Positions 24,156 to 33,229 are shown, counted from the first letter of the stretch. The stretch: DNA of 64,000 bases from Nocardiopsis sinuspersici (GCA_008638415.1 VWVT01000008.1:248001-312000), one strand, 5' to 3'. Notes: generated by a model not told the origin, from the letters alone. Translations and numbers: made by a program.

Positions 24156-24420
24156 GTGCCCCACTCCCCCAGTAAGAGGCCCGGTCTCCGCTTCTCCGTT
24201 CCGTTTCGGGAAGCCCTACGGGGACCCACCACGCCCCGGGGCCCGCCCCTCGCCACGGTCTCCGCGTGGTGGACCGGGGGCTTGGCCGCGGCTTCCGGGA
24301 ACCGCCCTCGCCCTCGCCCTCGCCCTCGAGCACCGTTTCCGCCTGCCCGGCGGGTCCCGGCCGGTCGGAACCGCGATACCGCGATACCGCTCCACGCGGT
24401 CCGACCAGCCGGAAAGAGGA
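24156..24420. other. Intergenic boundary of the element
   Basis: No gene seen. It contains the decayed 5' part of the tRNA and a short CGCCCT-type hexanucleotide run near 24303-24328. Chromosomal genes resume at 24421. Confidence 0.5.
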
Positions 24421-25950
24421 TCAGGAGGTGCGGTCGCGCAGCTCGCGCTTGAGGATCTTGCCGGAGGCGTTGCGCGGCAGCTCGGCCACCACCCGCACCT
24501 CCTTGGGCGCCTTGAACGGCGCGAGGCGGGCGCGTACGTGCTTCACCAGGTCGTCGGGCAGCGTCTCGGGGTCGGCCTCGTCGGTGGGCACCACGAACGC
24601 GGTCACCGCCTCGATCCACTTCTCGTCGGGGGCACCGACCACCGCGGCCTCGGCCACCCCGGGGTGGGTGTACAGGGCGTCCTCCACCTCGCGGGAGGCC
24701 ACCAGGACGCCGCCGGTGTTGATGACGTCCTTGATCCGGTCGACCACCTCGATGTAGCCCTCGGAGTCGATGCGCACCAGGTCGCCGGAGTGGAACCAGC
24801 CGTCGCGGAAGGCCTCCTCGGTCTCCTGCGGCTTGTCCCAGTACCCCCGGCACAGCTGCGGCGACCGGTAGACCACCTCCCCCAGCTCGCCGGGCCCCAC
24901 GTCCTGGCCCTTGTCGTCCATCACCCGCAGTTCCACGAACAGGGCGGCCCGGCCCGCGGAGGCGGGGCGCGCCTCGTGCTCCTCCGGGCACAGGACGGTG
25001 GCCAGCGGACCGATCTCGCTCTGCCCGAAGCAGTTATAGAACCCCAGTTCGGGCAGGGCGGAGCGCAGCTTGTCCAGGACGGGCCCGGGCATGACCGAGG
25101 CGCCGTAGTAGGCCTTGCGCAGGCTCGACAGGTCGCGGCGGGCGAAGTCGGCGTGGCCCGCCATCGCCACCCACAGGGTGGGCGCGGCGAAGAACGCCCC
25201 GTGCCGACCGGTCTCGATCCGGCCCAGCAGGTCGGCGGGGTCGGGCGTCTCCACCAGGGTGTTGCGGGCCCCGACCGCCAGCCACGGCATGAGGAAGACG
25301 TGCATCTGCGCGCTGTGGTAGAGCGGCATGGCGTGCAGCGGCTCGTCGTCGGCGGACAGGTCCAGGCCCACCACGCAGGACAGGTACTCGTGCACGAGCG
25401 CGCGGTGGGTCATCATCGCGCCCTTGGGGCGGGACGTGGTACCGGAGGTGTACAGAAGCTGCACCAGGTCGGTGTCGGAGACCGCCACGTCCAGTTCGGG
25501 CACCGGGCCCCGAAGGCTGTCGGCGAGCAGTGAGCCGGGCCCCTCCCGCAGTTCCAGGACCTGTTCCACCCCGGTCTCGGCGCGCAGGCCGTCCACGGCC
25601 GAGCGCAGGGCCGGGTCGGCCAGGACGATGGAGCTGCCGGACTGTTCCAGCAGGTAGGACAGCTCCTCTCCCTGGAGGGCGAAGTTGACGGGCACGTGGA
25701 CCAGGCCCGCGCGGGCACAGGCCAGGAACCCGATGAGGTAGGCGTCGGAGTTCCTCCCGTAGGCGGCCACCCGGTCGCCGGGGGCGGCGCCGAGGCCGAG
25801 CAGCCGTGCGGCGGCACGGGTGACCCCCGCGTCCAGCTCGGCGTAGGTCCAGGTGCGGTCGCCGAAGACCAGTGCGGTGCGCCCGGGGGTGCGCGCCGCA
25901 CTGCGCCGGAGAAGGTCGTCGACGGTGCTGGATGTCGTTGAACTGTTCAT
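24421..25950 (-). CDS. AMP-forming acyl-CoA synthetase
   Basis: A 509-residue ANL-superfamily enzyme that activates a carboxylic acid with ATP to an acyl adenylate and transfers it to CoA. Motifs in order: LLYTSGTTSRPKGAMMTH (A3, aa 160-180), YYGASVMP, FYNCFGQSEIGP (A5), GWFHSGDL (A7), INTGGVLVASREVEDAL and PRNASGKILKREL with the catalytic lysine near the C-terminus. The substrate is likely a fatty or related acid, not resolvable here. ATG 25950 is used; an upstream in-frame ATG at 25965 would add five residues. It is divergent from the panE-like gene. Confidence 0.88.
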   Translation of the reverse strand: MNSSTTSSTVDDLLRRSAARTPGRTALVFGDRTWTYAELDAGVTRAAARLLGLGAAPGDRVAAYGRNSDAYLIGFLACARAGLVHVPVNFALQGEELSYLLEQSGSSIVLADPALRSAVDGLRAETGVEQVLELREGPGSLLADSLRGPVPELDVAVSDTDLVQLLYTSGTTSRPKGAMMTHRALVHEYLSCVVGLDLSADDEPLHAMPLYHSAQMHVFLMPWLAVGARNTLVETPDPADLLGRIETGRHGAFFAAPTLWVAMAGHADFARRDLSSLRKAYYGASVMPGPVLDKLRSALPELGFYNCFGQSEIGPLATVLCPEEHEARPASAGRAALFVELRVMDDKGQDVGPGELGEVVYRSPQLCRGYWDKPQETEEAFRDGWFHSGDLVRIDSEGYIEVVDRIKDVINTGGVLVASREVEDALYTHPGVAEAAVVGAPDEKWIEAVTAFVVPTDEADPETLPDDLVKHVRARLAPFKAPKEVRVVAELPRNASGKILKRELRDRTS

Positions 25951-26165
25951 GGCCCTGCTTCCCATCCGTCCGTACGGCTCCCGTGGAGCCGTTGGCACGA
26001 CCCCATCCTGTTGTGGGCGGACCGCACTGGCAACACCTCGCGGGCCCGCGCGCCTCCTGGCGTCCGGGAGGTCACGGGAGGGACCGGTCGGGGACCGCGC
26101 CTTGCCATCGGGTGTCCCATGGTCATACGTTTTGCGGTGTTCGTGAACCACCTGGTTGGAGAGCC

Positions 26166-27086
26166 ATGAAGATCCTTGTCGTGGGAGCCGGAGCGGTCGG
26201 CGGCTATTTCGGCGCGCACCTGGTGCAGGCGGGCCGGGACGTCGACTTCCTCGTCCGCCCCGCGCGCGCCGGGCTGCTGCGCGAGCACGGCCTGAGCGTC
26301 CACGGCCTGGACGGCGGTGTGGAGACCGTGCCGGTCTCCGCCGTCACCGCCGACCAGTTGGAGGCCGACTACGACCTGGTGATCGTGGCCGTGAAGTCCT
26401 ACGGGTTCGACGCCGCGCTCAAGGACCTGGCCCCGGCGGTGGGCCCCCGGACCGCGGTACTGCCCCTCCTCAACGGCATGCGGCACATCGACACCCTGGT
26501 CGAGCGCTTCGGCGCCGACCGCGTCTACGGCGGGGTCGCCATGGTGATGACCCGCCTGGGCGAGCGGGGTGAGATCGTCGAGGTCGGCAGGATGGGCCAA
26601 CTGGTCTACGGGCCGCTGGGCGAGCGGCCCGTCCTCGGCCTGGACGACGTCCACGCGGCGCTGGACACCGGGACCCACACCGCCACGCCCACCTCGCAGA
26701 TCCGCCAGGAGATGTGGCACAAGTGGGTGTTCCTGGCGAGCCTGGGCGCGTGCAACTGCCTGATGCGCGGTCCCATCGGCCGGATCAACAGCGTTCCGGG
26801 CGGACAGGAGTTCACGTCCAAGGTGTTCGAGGAGGCCATCGCCGTGGCCACCGCCTCGGGTCACCCGCCGGGCCGGGAGGCCCGTGACCGGGCCAACGCC
26901 GTCATCGCCGACACCACGGCCACGACCACGACCTCCATGTACTGGGACCTGACCCACGGCAACCCGGTGGAGGCCGACCACGTCATCGGCGACCTGGTCG
27001 CGCGCGGACGCGAGCTGGGCGTGCCCACCCCGCTGTTCTCACTGGCGTACACGCACCTGAGCGTGTACGAGGCGGGTCGGGAGTAG
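26166..27086 (+). CDS. 2-dehydropantoate 2-reductase family protein
   Basis: A 306-residue NADPH-dependent reductase. The Rossmann loop MKILVVGAGAVGGYFGAHL opens the protein, VKSYGFDAAL carries the conserved lysine region, and LNGMRHIDTL and the C-terminal helical domain (KWVFLASLGACNCL) follow. The family's classic member makes pantoate for coenzyme A; many actinobacterial paralogues act on other 2-keto acids. ATG 26166 has GGAGAG upstream. Function beyond the family is unproven. Confidence 0.82.
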   Translation: MKILVVGAGAVGGYFGAHLVQAGRDVDFLVRPARAGLLREHGLSVHGLDGGVETVPVSAVTADQLEADYDLVIVAVKSYGFDAALKDLAPAVGPRTAVLPLLNGMRHIDTLVERFGADRVYGGVAMVMTRLGERGEIVEVGRMGQLVYGPLGERPVLGLDDVHAALDTGTHTATPTSQIRQEMWHKWVFLASLGACNCLMRGPIGRINSVPGGQEFTSKVFEEAIAVATASGHPPGREARDRANAVIADTTATTTTSMYWDLTHGNPVEADHVIGDLVARGRELGVPTPLFSLAYTHLSVYEAGRE

Positions 27087-27175
27087 GCTTCCGCCCGTTC
27101 ACGGACCGCTTCCGAAGGGGGCGCCGACGGGGGCGCCCTCACAGCCGCCCCCGCCTCCGCTCCCTGCCCCCACTC

Positions 27176-27226
27176 CCTGCTTCCTGCTCCCTGCTCCCTG
27201 CTCCCCACGCTCTGCTTCCTGCTTCC
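27176..27226. repeat. Low-complexity CTGCTCC/CTGCTTCC repeats
   Basis: Seven or so imperfect copies of CTGCTYCC run head to tail in the space between the reductase and the next gene. Probably slippage-derived; it also gives a spurious minus-strand extension rich in S, R, E and Q. Confidence 0.6.
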
Positions 27227-27260
27227 ACGATGGTCCCGGACGGAAGTCCGTCCGACCGGT

Positions 27261-28067
27261 TCACACCGGAGGCTCCTCCCGAAACCTCGGGTCCATGTGG
27301 TCGGTGATGAGTCCGGCCAGCGCCTCGGGCTCCTCCAACCAGGGGAACGCGGTGCGGGTGGAGGCACTCACCACGTGCGCCCCCGGGACGTTGCGGGACA
27401 GCACCGTTCGCAGCGCGGCGCCCAGGCCGGAGAGCTCTCCGGAGTAGACGGTGAAGCGTTCGGGAGCCGCGCTCAGGCAGGCGAACCAGTCGTGTTCGCG
27501 CGAGGACGCGGCGCCGTGGGGATCGGACAGGTCGAAGGGCATCGCCCGCACGAACCACGCGGTGGCGATGTCGTGGAGCAGGCGCCTGTCCTGTTCCTCC
27601 AGCACCTCGCAGCCGCCCAGGAAGTGGTTCACCATGGCCTCGACCCCCTCCTCGGGCAGCGTCCCGTGTTCGCGCAACTGCTCCTGGTAGGGAGCCATGG
27701 CCAGCAGGAAGCCCGCGACCTGCGCGGTGGGCTCGGGGAGCCGGTAGTCGGGATGGTCGACCAGCGCCTGGGCGTCGGGGTTGACCAGGAGGGCGTGCGC
27801 GGCGCGCTGGTCGGCGACGAGGCCGCTTCCCGCGCCGGCCGCCCTGTCGGAGGCCACCACCAGGTCCGCCCCCGCCTCGGGCAGGACCGCGCGCGCCGCG
27901 GTCCCGATGTGCTCGGCCAGAGCGTCCGGGGCGAGCCGGTCGGTGGGCGGCTGTTCCACCACGAGAGTACGGATCCAGGACGGCAGTGCCTCGATGAGGC
28001 GCCACCACACGCGCCGGTCACCGAGTTCGTGGACGAGGCAGACCACCGGAGCCTGGACGCCGTTCAT
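27261..28067 (-). CDS. Alpha/beta-hydrolase-like protein with atypical catalytic residues
   Basis: A 268-residue protein of alpha/beta-hydrolase layout: VVCLVHELGDRRVWWRLIEA at the oxyanion strand, LVVASDRAAGAG where the nucleophile elbow should be, and TRTAFPWLEEPEALAGLI where a GHFPWLExPE histidine motif normally sits. The elbow lacks the GxSxG pattern and the final histidine is replaced, so it may be catalytically inactive or use other residues. ATG 28067 has a strong GGGAGGGAAG site. It is divergent from the SapA cluster. Confidence 0.7.
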   Translation of the reverse strand: MNGVQAPVVCLVHELGDRRVWWRLIEALPSWIRTLVVEQPPTDRLAPDALAEHIGTAARAVLPEAGADLVVASDRAAGAGSGLVADQRAAHALLVNPDAQALVDHPDYRLPEPTAQVAGFLLAMAPYQEQLREHGTLPEEGVEAMVNHFLGGCEVLEEQDRRLLHDIATAWFVRAMPFDLSDPHGAASSREHDWFACLSAAPERFTVYSGELSGLGAALRTVLSRNVPGAHVVSASTRTAFPWLEEPEALAGLITDHMDPRFREEPPV

Positions 28068-28277
28068 GTCTTCCCTCCCGGGGCGAGGTGCGGGCACGCA
28101 CACCGTGTGCCCGCACCGGTTCCGTCCCACACCTGCGGTGACGCTCCCGCGGGCCGTCGGACCCGGCCTTTGCGAAGCCGGAGCGAAGTGGAACCGAAGC
28201 CGGCTCGAAGCCGCCCGTGCCACAGTCCTTCAGGCGTCCGCAGGAGCGGGTGCCCGTATCTAGGACGGAAAGCCCCC

Positions 28278-28697
28278 ATGTTCAAGAAGTTCCGGAATGC
28301 CGCCCTGCTCACGGCCGCCCTGGCCACCGGCTCGCTGGCACTCGCGTCGCCGGCTTCGGCCGCGGGTCCCGTGGCGTCCTACAACAACGCCTGCGGCAGC
28401 GGCTACGGCGTCGTCAACTACGCCAACGTCGGTAGCAAGGGCACGGTCTTCCTGACCTACAACAACTCCACCGGCTACAACTGCGCGGTCACCGTCCGGG
28501 CCAACCCGGGCGCGGCCGTCGAGATGGTGGTCAGCCTCAAGCGCACCAGCGACCCCGCCAGCGAGGCCAGGGTGGACAGCGGCTACTACACGACCTACGC
28601 CGGCCCCGTCTACCGCAGCGCGGCCGGTTCGTGCGTGGACTGGTACGGCTACATCGACGGCGCCAACGAGCACCGCAACGAGACCAACTGCGGCTGA
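28278..28697 (+). CDS. SapA-like spore-associated secreted protein, paralogue 1
   Basis: 139 residues with a Sec signal peptide (MFKKFRNAALLTAALATGSL; cleavage after SPASAAG) and a mature domain typical of spore-associated protein A: NACGSGYGVVNYANVGSKGT, FLTYNNSTGYNCAVTVR, YYTTYAGPVYRSAAGSCVDW and a C-terminal NCG. Four cysteines could form two disulfides. SapA homologues are found on spores of Streptomyces; their biochemical role is not known. First of three tandem copies. Confidence 0.8.
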   Translation: MFKKFRNAALLTAALATGSLALASPASAAGPVASYNNACGSGYGVVNYANVGSKGTVFLTYNNSTGYNCAVTVRANPGAAVEMVVSLKRTSDPASEARVDSGYYTTYAGPVYRSAAGSCVDWYGYIDGANEHRNETNCG

Positions 28698-28746
28698 TCC
28701 GCCCCGCGCCGCGACGGGCGGCGCGCCGACGCACGACTGGAGCACC

Positions 28747-29160
28747 GTGAAGAACCTCCTGAGGAAGGCCGCCACCCTCGCCGCGGCCACCGGAATCGCC
28801 GCCGCGGGCCTGACGGCCACCGCCGCACCCGCCTCCGCCGCCGCCTACAACGGCGCGTGCGGGTCCGGCTACGGCGTCGTCAACAAGATCGAGTTCCACG
28901 ACAACCGCGGGACGATCTTCCTGACCTACAACAACTCCACCGGCTACAACTGCGCGGTCACCGTGCGCACGAACCCGGGCGCGGCCGCGCCGATGGAGGC
29001 GTTCCTCCGGGTCTCGGGCACGTCGACGTGGAAGAAGGACAGCGGCAACTACACGACCTACGCCGGTCCCGTCTACGTGGCGGCCGCGAGCCGCTGCGTC
29101 GACTGGGGCGGCACGATCGGCACGATCACGCTCGACGAGTCCCGCACCAACTGCGGCTGA
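28747..29160 (+). CDS. SapA-like spore-associated secreted protein, paralogue 2
   Basis: 137 residues from GTG 28747, 49 bp after paralogue 1. Signal peptide MKNLLRKAATLAAATGIAAA with cleavage near APASAAA. The mature part keeps ACGSGYGVVNKIEF, FLTYNNSTGYNCAVTVR, NYTTYAGPVYVAAASRCVDW and the terminal TNCG. Identity with paralogue 1 is highest in the central FLTYNNSTGYNC strand. Confidence 0.8.
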   Translation: MKNLLRKAATLAAATGIAAAGLTATAAPASAAAYNGACGSGYGVVNKIEFHDNRGTIFLTYNNSTGYNCAVTVRTNPGAAAPMEAFLRVSGTSTWKKDSGNYTTYAGPVYVAAASRCVDWGGTIGTITLDESRTNCG

Positions 29161-29233
29161 CCCCCCGCACCGGGTTCAGCCCCGGACGTTCCACTTCCCG
29201 ACCCGTGATTCCCGACCCGTGATCGGACATGAC

Positions 29234-29650
29234 ATGCACAAGTTCGCGAAGAAGGCCGCGGCCGTCGCCGTGGCCACCGGTATCAGCCTGGGCGGTCTGC
29301 TCGTCAGCGCCTCCCCCGCCGCGGCGGCCACCTACGGGGGCGAGTGCGGCAGCGGCTACAAGGTCGTCAACGAGGACAACATCGGCAGCAAGGGCACGGT
29401 CTACCTGACCTACAACAGCTCCAACGGCTACAACTGCGTCGTGGCCAAGCGCAACAACCCCGGCTCGGCCATCCTGATGGAGGCGGGCCTGTCGGTCAGC
29501 CCGGCCGGCAACCACTGGGACGTCTACGACGGCGGTTACTACACCACCTACGCCGGTCCGGTCTATCTGCACGCCTCCGGTCAGTGCGTCGACTGGATGG
29601 GGCGCATCACCGGCACCGAGGGCGGCGACCGCGGCACCAACTGCGGCTGA
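29234..29650 (+). CDS. SapA-like spore-associated secreted protein, paralogue 3
   Basis: 138 residues from ATG 29234; an in-frame GTG at 29219 would add MIGHD, which is not signal-peptide-like. Signal peptide HKFAKKAAAVAVATGISLGG, cleavage near SPAAAA. Mature features: ECGSGYKVVNEDNIGSKGT, YLTYNSSNGYNCVVAKR, GYYTTYAGPVYLHASGQCVD and the terminal TNCG. It is the most divergent copy. A hairpin closes the cluster. Confidence 0.8.
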   Translation: MHKFAKKAAAVAVATGISLGGLLVSASPAAAATYGGECGSGYKVVNEDNIGSKGTVYLTYNSSNGYNCVVAKRNNPGSAILMEAGLSVSPAGNHWDVYDGGYYTTYAGPVYLHASGQCVDWMGRITGTEGGDRGTNCG

Positions 29651-29660
29651 TCCGCCCCTC

Positions 29661-29697
29661 CCGGGCGGCCCCGGATCTGTTCCTCCGGGGCCGCCCG
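29661..29697 (+). terminator. Hairpin ending the SapA cluster
   Basis: CCGGGCGGCCCCGG (29661-29674) pairs perfectly with CCGGGGCCGCCCGG (29684-29697) around a 9-base loop, 11 bases after the stop of paralogue 3. No U-run follows, as is usual for actinobacterial terminators. Confidence 0.7.
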
Positions 29698-29906
29698 GCC
29701 CGTATGCCCCCATGCCCCAGCCGGGGTTTACGAGTACTGAGAAAACAACTTCCCAAACAGACCGAAAACCAAAGCCCCAGGTCACATCTAAGACATATCG
29801 GACGCCAGTAGCATTATTTCTAAATAGGTGGACGGTGCGTCGAAAATTGCCATATGCTCCGCGACGCTGCGCAGTGGAATTTCATCGTGCGTAAGGGGAC
29901 TCAGGG

Positions 29907-31499
29907 GTGGAGACCAATCTGTCAGGGATTCGGTACAGATTGCTCGGTTCTGTCGAAGTTCACATCGGAGGGCGTCTGGTCCAGACGGGAGGACCGAAGC
30001 GGCGCACGGTCCTGGCGGCCCTCCTCCTGCAACCCAACGTCGTCGTCTCCGACGACCGGCTCATCGACCTGGTCTGGGGCGAACGCCCACCACGCAGCGC
30101 CCGCCCCCAGCTCCAGGTCCACGTGCACGGGCTCCGCAAGGTCCTGGGCTCGAACACGATCATCCGGAGCGGCTGCGGCTACCGCGTGGCCGTGACGGCC
30201 GGAGCCACGGACAGCGACGTGTTCGAGCGGTTCCTGGCACGCGCGCGCTCCGAGCGCGCCGCCGGCCGCCTCGACGAGGCGGCCCGGAACCTGCGCACCG
30301 CGCTGTCGCTGTGGACGGGCCCGGCGCTCGACGGCGTCGCACCGGCACTCGCCGCCCACGCGCGCCCGGCGCTGGAGGAGAGGCGCCTGCACGCCCTGGA
30401 GGAGCTGCACGGGGTCGAGATCGACCGCGGCAACGGTGCCACCGCGGTCCCCGAACTGCGCGCACTGTGCGCGGAACACCCGACCCACGAGCGCTTCACC
30501 GGCCTGCTCATGTCGGCCCTGCACGCCTGCGGACGCACCGGGGAGGCCCTGGAGGCCTACGCGACGCTGCGCGAGAGGCTCGCCGACGAACTGGGAACCG
30601 ACCCCGGCGCCTGGCTCCGGCAGCTCCACCTGGACCTGCTCACGACCGGGCGGGGCGGCGAGCGCGCGCATGGTCCGCACCGCGTCCACCACGTCCACCA
30701 CGTCCACCGCGTTCAGCGGGTCCGGCAGGTCCGCCCCGCCGAACTGCCGTGCGGGGTCGGCGGGCTCGTCGGCCGTTCGGCTGAGCTGTCCGCGCTCGAC
30801 CGGGCGCTGGACGCCGACCGGGAGGCCGACCGCTCCCCCACGGTGTTCCTCCTCACCGGGGTCGCCGGTGTCGGTAAGACCGCCCTGGCCCTGCACTGGA
30901 GCCACACCGTCCGGCAGCACTTCCACGACGGCCAGCTCTACGTCGACCTGCGCGGTTCCGCCCCCGACGGGAGGGCCACCCGCCCCGACGACGCGCTGCG
31001 CCAGCTCCTGCGCGGTCTGGGCGCGGCCTCCCAGCGCCTACCGACCGGCACCGGCGAACTCGCCAAGCTCTTCCGGTCGGTGACGGCCGACCAGCGCCTG
31101 CTGTTCCTGTTCGACGACGCCGCCTCGGTCGAGCAGGTCGCCCCGCTGCTGCCCACCGGCCCGGGCAGTGCGGTCCTGGTCACCAGCCGGCAACCGCTGA
31201 CCGGACTGGTCGCCCTGTTCGGCGCCCGGCACCTCCCGCTCGACGTGCTGTCGGAGGAGTCCTCGGTGGAGCTGTTCCTGTCCGTCGCCGGAGCGCGGTC
31301 CCCGGCCACGGAGCTCGCGCTGGTCACCCGGATCGCCGACCGCTGCGGGCGGCTGCCGCTGACGCTGAGGCTGGCCGCGGCCGCCCTCGCCGTCGGCGGC
31401 TCCCCGGTCGACCGGCTCTGGCCCGGTGTCCCCGGCGCCGTCTCCGGGCCGCCGGCCGAGCGGCCTGCACTGGTCCCCTCGGACCCGGCCCCGGGGTGA
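29907..31499 (+). CDS. SARP-family transcriptional activator with NTPase domain
   Basis: 530 residues from GTG 29907. Residues 10-95 form an OmpR-like winged helix (RYRLLGSVEVHIGGRLVQTG, VVSDDRLIDLVWGERPP); residues 100-245 are the BTAD domain ending ELGTDPGAWLRQLH. A histidine/valine repeat linker follows (aa 255-270), then an NB-ARC NTPase with Walker A GVAGVGKTAL (near aa 317) and FLFDDAASVEQ as Walker B. AfsR-like members continue with TPRs; this one stops after the NTPase. SARPs activate secondary metabolism genes; no obvious target cluster is adjacent. Confidence 0.85.
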   Translation: METNLSGIRYRLLGSVEVHIGGRLVQTGGPKRRTVLAALLLQPNVVVSDDRLIDLVWGERPPRSARPQLQVHVHGLRKVLGSNTIIRSGCGYRVAVTAGATDSDVFERFLARARSERAAGRLDEAARNLRTALSLWTGPALDGVAPALAAHARPALEERRLHALEELHGVEIDRGNGATAVPELRALCAEHPTHERFTGLLMSALHACGRTGEALEAYATLRERLADELGTDPGAWLRQLHLDLLTTGRGGERAHGPHRVHHVHHVHRVQRVRQVRPAELPCGVGGLVGRSAELSALDRALDADREADRSPTVFLLTGVAGVGKTALALHWSHTVRQHFHDGQLYVDLRGSAPDGRATRPDDALRQLLRGLGAASQRLPTGTGELAKLFRSVTADQRLLFLFDDAASVEQVAPLLPTGPGSAVLVTSRQPLTGLVALFGARHLPLDVLSEESSVELFLSVAGARSPATELALVTRIADRCGRLPLTLRLAAAALAVGGSPVDRLWPGVPGAVSGPPAERPALVPSDPAPG

Positions 31500-31542
31500 G
31501 CGGCCGGGCCCGGACCGGGTCCCGCCTCAGGCCGGTCCCGCC

Positions 31543-32403
31543 TCAGACCAGCGCGCGCAGGGTCTCGGCGACCGGGGTGGTCGGGCGGCCGATCAGCCGG
31601 GAGAGCCCGCCCGTGGTCATGGAAAGCTCGCCGTCGCGGATGTTGGCGTCCAGGGCGGCCACGAAGCGCGCGGTGCCCTCGTCCAGTCCGGCGGCGGTCA
31701 GTGCCGCCACGTGCTCCTCGGTGGTGAGGTCGCGGTAGAGGACCTCACGGCCGAGCAGCTCGCCCAGGACCGCGGCGAGTTCGGCGTGGGTCCACGCGGT
31801 GTCGCCGGAGAGCTCGTGTACGGCGCCCGCGTGCGCCTTCGGGTCGCGGAGCACGGCGGAGGCGGCTTCGGCCAGGTCCTGGCGCGAGGCGCTGGCGACC
31901 CGCCCCTCGCCCGCGCTGCCGACGAAGGAGCCCGTCTCGCGGGCCTGGTCCAGCTGCTGCTCGAAGTTCTCGTTGTACCAGCCGTTGCGCAGGACCGTGT
32001 ACGCCAGACCGGAGGCGGTGAGGACCTCCTCGGTGGCCTTGTGCTCGGGGGCCAGGACCAGCGTGGTGTCGGCGGCCTTGGGGGCGCTGGTGTAGACGAC
32101 GTGTCCGACACCGGCCGCACCGGCGGCCTCGATCGCGTTGCGGTGCTGGTGCACCCGCTTGCCGACCTCGCTTCCGGAGACCAGGAGGAGGGTGTCGGCG
32201 CCCTCGAAGGCGTCCCTGAGCGAGGCGGGGTCCCCGAAGTCGGCGCGGGCGGTGCGCACGCCCCGGCCGGCGAGGGCGGTCAGCCCGCCGGTGTCGCGCC
32301 CGGTGGCGGTGATCCGCTCGGCGGGGTGGCCCTTGGCCAGGAGGTCCTCCACGACGAGGCGGCCCAGGTGGCCGGTGGCACCGGTGACGACGACGCTGTT
32401 CAT
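31543..32403 (-). CDS. NmrA/QorB-like NAD(P)H-dependent oxidoreductase
   Basis: 286 residues, atypical short-chain dehydrogenase fold. N-terminal nucleotide-binding loop VVVTGATGHLGRLVVEDLL, VRTARADFGDPASLRDAFEG, LLLVSGSEVG, then VVYTSAPKAADTTLVLAPEH and the substrate-side LRNGWYNENFEQQL, typical of the QorB quinone reductase group. ATG 32403. It is divergent from an HxlR regulator (32512), the standard arrangement for redox- or electrophile-inducible quinone reductases. Confidence 0.87.
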   Translation of the reverse strand: MNSVVVTGATGHLGRLVVEDLLAKGHPAERITATGRDTGGLTALAGRGVRTARADFGDPASLRDAFEGADTLLLVSGSEVGKRVHQHRNAIEAAGAAGVGHVVYTSAPKAADTTLVLAPEHKATEEVLTASGLAYTVLRNGWYNENFEQQLDQARETGSFVGSAGEGRVASASRQDLAEAASAVLRDPKAHAGAVHELSGDTAWTHAELAAVLGELLGREVLYRDLTTEEHVAALTAAGLDEGTARFVAALDANIRDGELSMTTGGLSRLIGRPTTPVAETLRALV

Positions 32404-32511
32404 GGGAATCCCTTCGTTCGGCCGGTTTCTCCGGCCGTGCGTGGGTGCCAACCACGCTGTTCACCGGCACATTCCAGATGTCGGGTACCCACCTTTTGGT
32501 AAGTTCGTGCC

Positions 32512-32889
32512 ATGGACTCTCCCAGATCCCGCACCAGTGCTCCGGCCGGTGGCCAGGTGCTGTCCGCCGCCTGCCCCTCCCGCCGGCTGCTGGGCGACAT
32601 CACCAGCAAGTGGGGCGTTCTCGTCCTCATCGCCCTGTCCAGGGGCCCCTCGCGCTGGAGCGAGCTGTCGCGGGCGATCGGCGGGATCAGCGAGAAGATG
32701 CTCGCCCAGACCCTGCGCACCCTCGACGGGGACGGCCTGGTCCTGCGCGAGGCCAGGCCGGTCGTCCCGCCGCACGTGGTCTACAGCCTCACCGAGGAGG
32801 GACGGCAGGTCACCGGTCTGCTGGTACCGCTGGTGGAGTGGGTGCAGGACCACGCCGGCGCCGCCGACGCGATGGAGCGGAGCGGATGA
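32512..32889 (+). CDS. HxlR-family transcriptional regulator
   Basis: 125 residues: CPSRRLLGDITSKWGVLVLI opens the winged helix, SRWSELSRAIGGISEKMLAQ is the recognition region, and VVYSLTEEGRQV the wing. The single cysteine before the HTH (AACPSR) is where YodB/QorR-type members sense quinones and electrophiles. It probably represses itself and the divergent QorB-like gene through the 108-bp spacer, which holds a short dyad GGTACCCACCTTTTGGTA near 32481-32498. Confidence 0.88.
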   Translation: MDSPRSRTSAPAGGQVLSAACPSRRLLGDITSKWGVLVLIALSRGPSRWSELSRAIGGISEKMLAQTLRTLDGDGLVLREARPVVPPHVVYSLTEEGRQVTGLLVPLVEWVQDHAGAADAMERSG

Positions 32890-33229
32890 CCCCCGGGCCG
32901 GCCGGTGGGGCCGGCGGCCCACTCGGCGGGACCGACCGAGGCGACCACCGCCCGTACCGGCTCGACCAGGGCGTCGAGCGTGTCCAGGGAGGGAGGGGCT
33001 GGAGCGGTGGGGCCTCCGGCCCGGTGCCCGGCACCCCGAGCACCAGCCGCACCTCGTCGGGGGCGCGGCGGCCGGTCTCGGCGACCGCCCGCATGGCCTG
33101 GCATCCGCTCTCACGGTCCTCGGTCGGTCCTCGGTCCGAGGCACCCGGCGTGGTGTCCAGGTCTGGTCTTCGGGCTCGAAGGCGCCTCAGGGCACGACCG
33201 GGTGCTCCGGTGTGCCTAACATCCTCCAT
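32890..33229. other. Intergenic, with possible antisense gene remnant
   Basis: 340 bases with no intact gene. The minus strand reads MRAVAETGRRAPDEVRLVLG from 33095 and, after a frame change near 33000, LDTLDALVEPVRAVVASVGP. This looks like coding sequence that has decayed; I do not recognise it. Confidence 0.3.
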
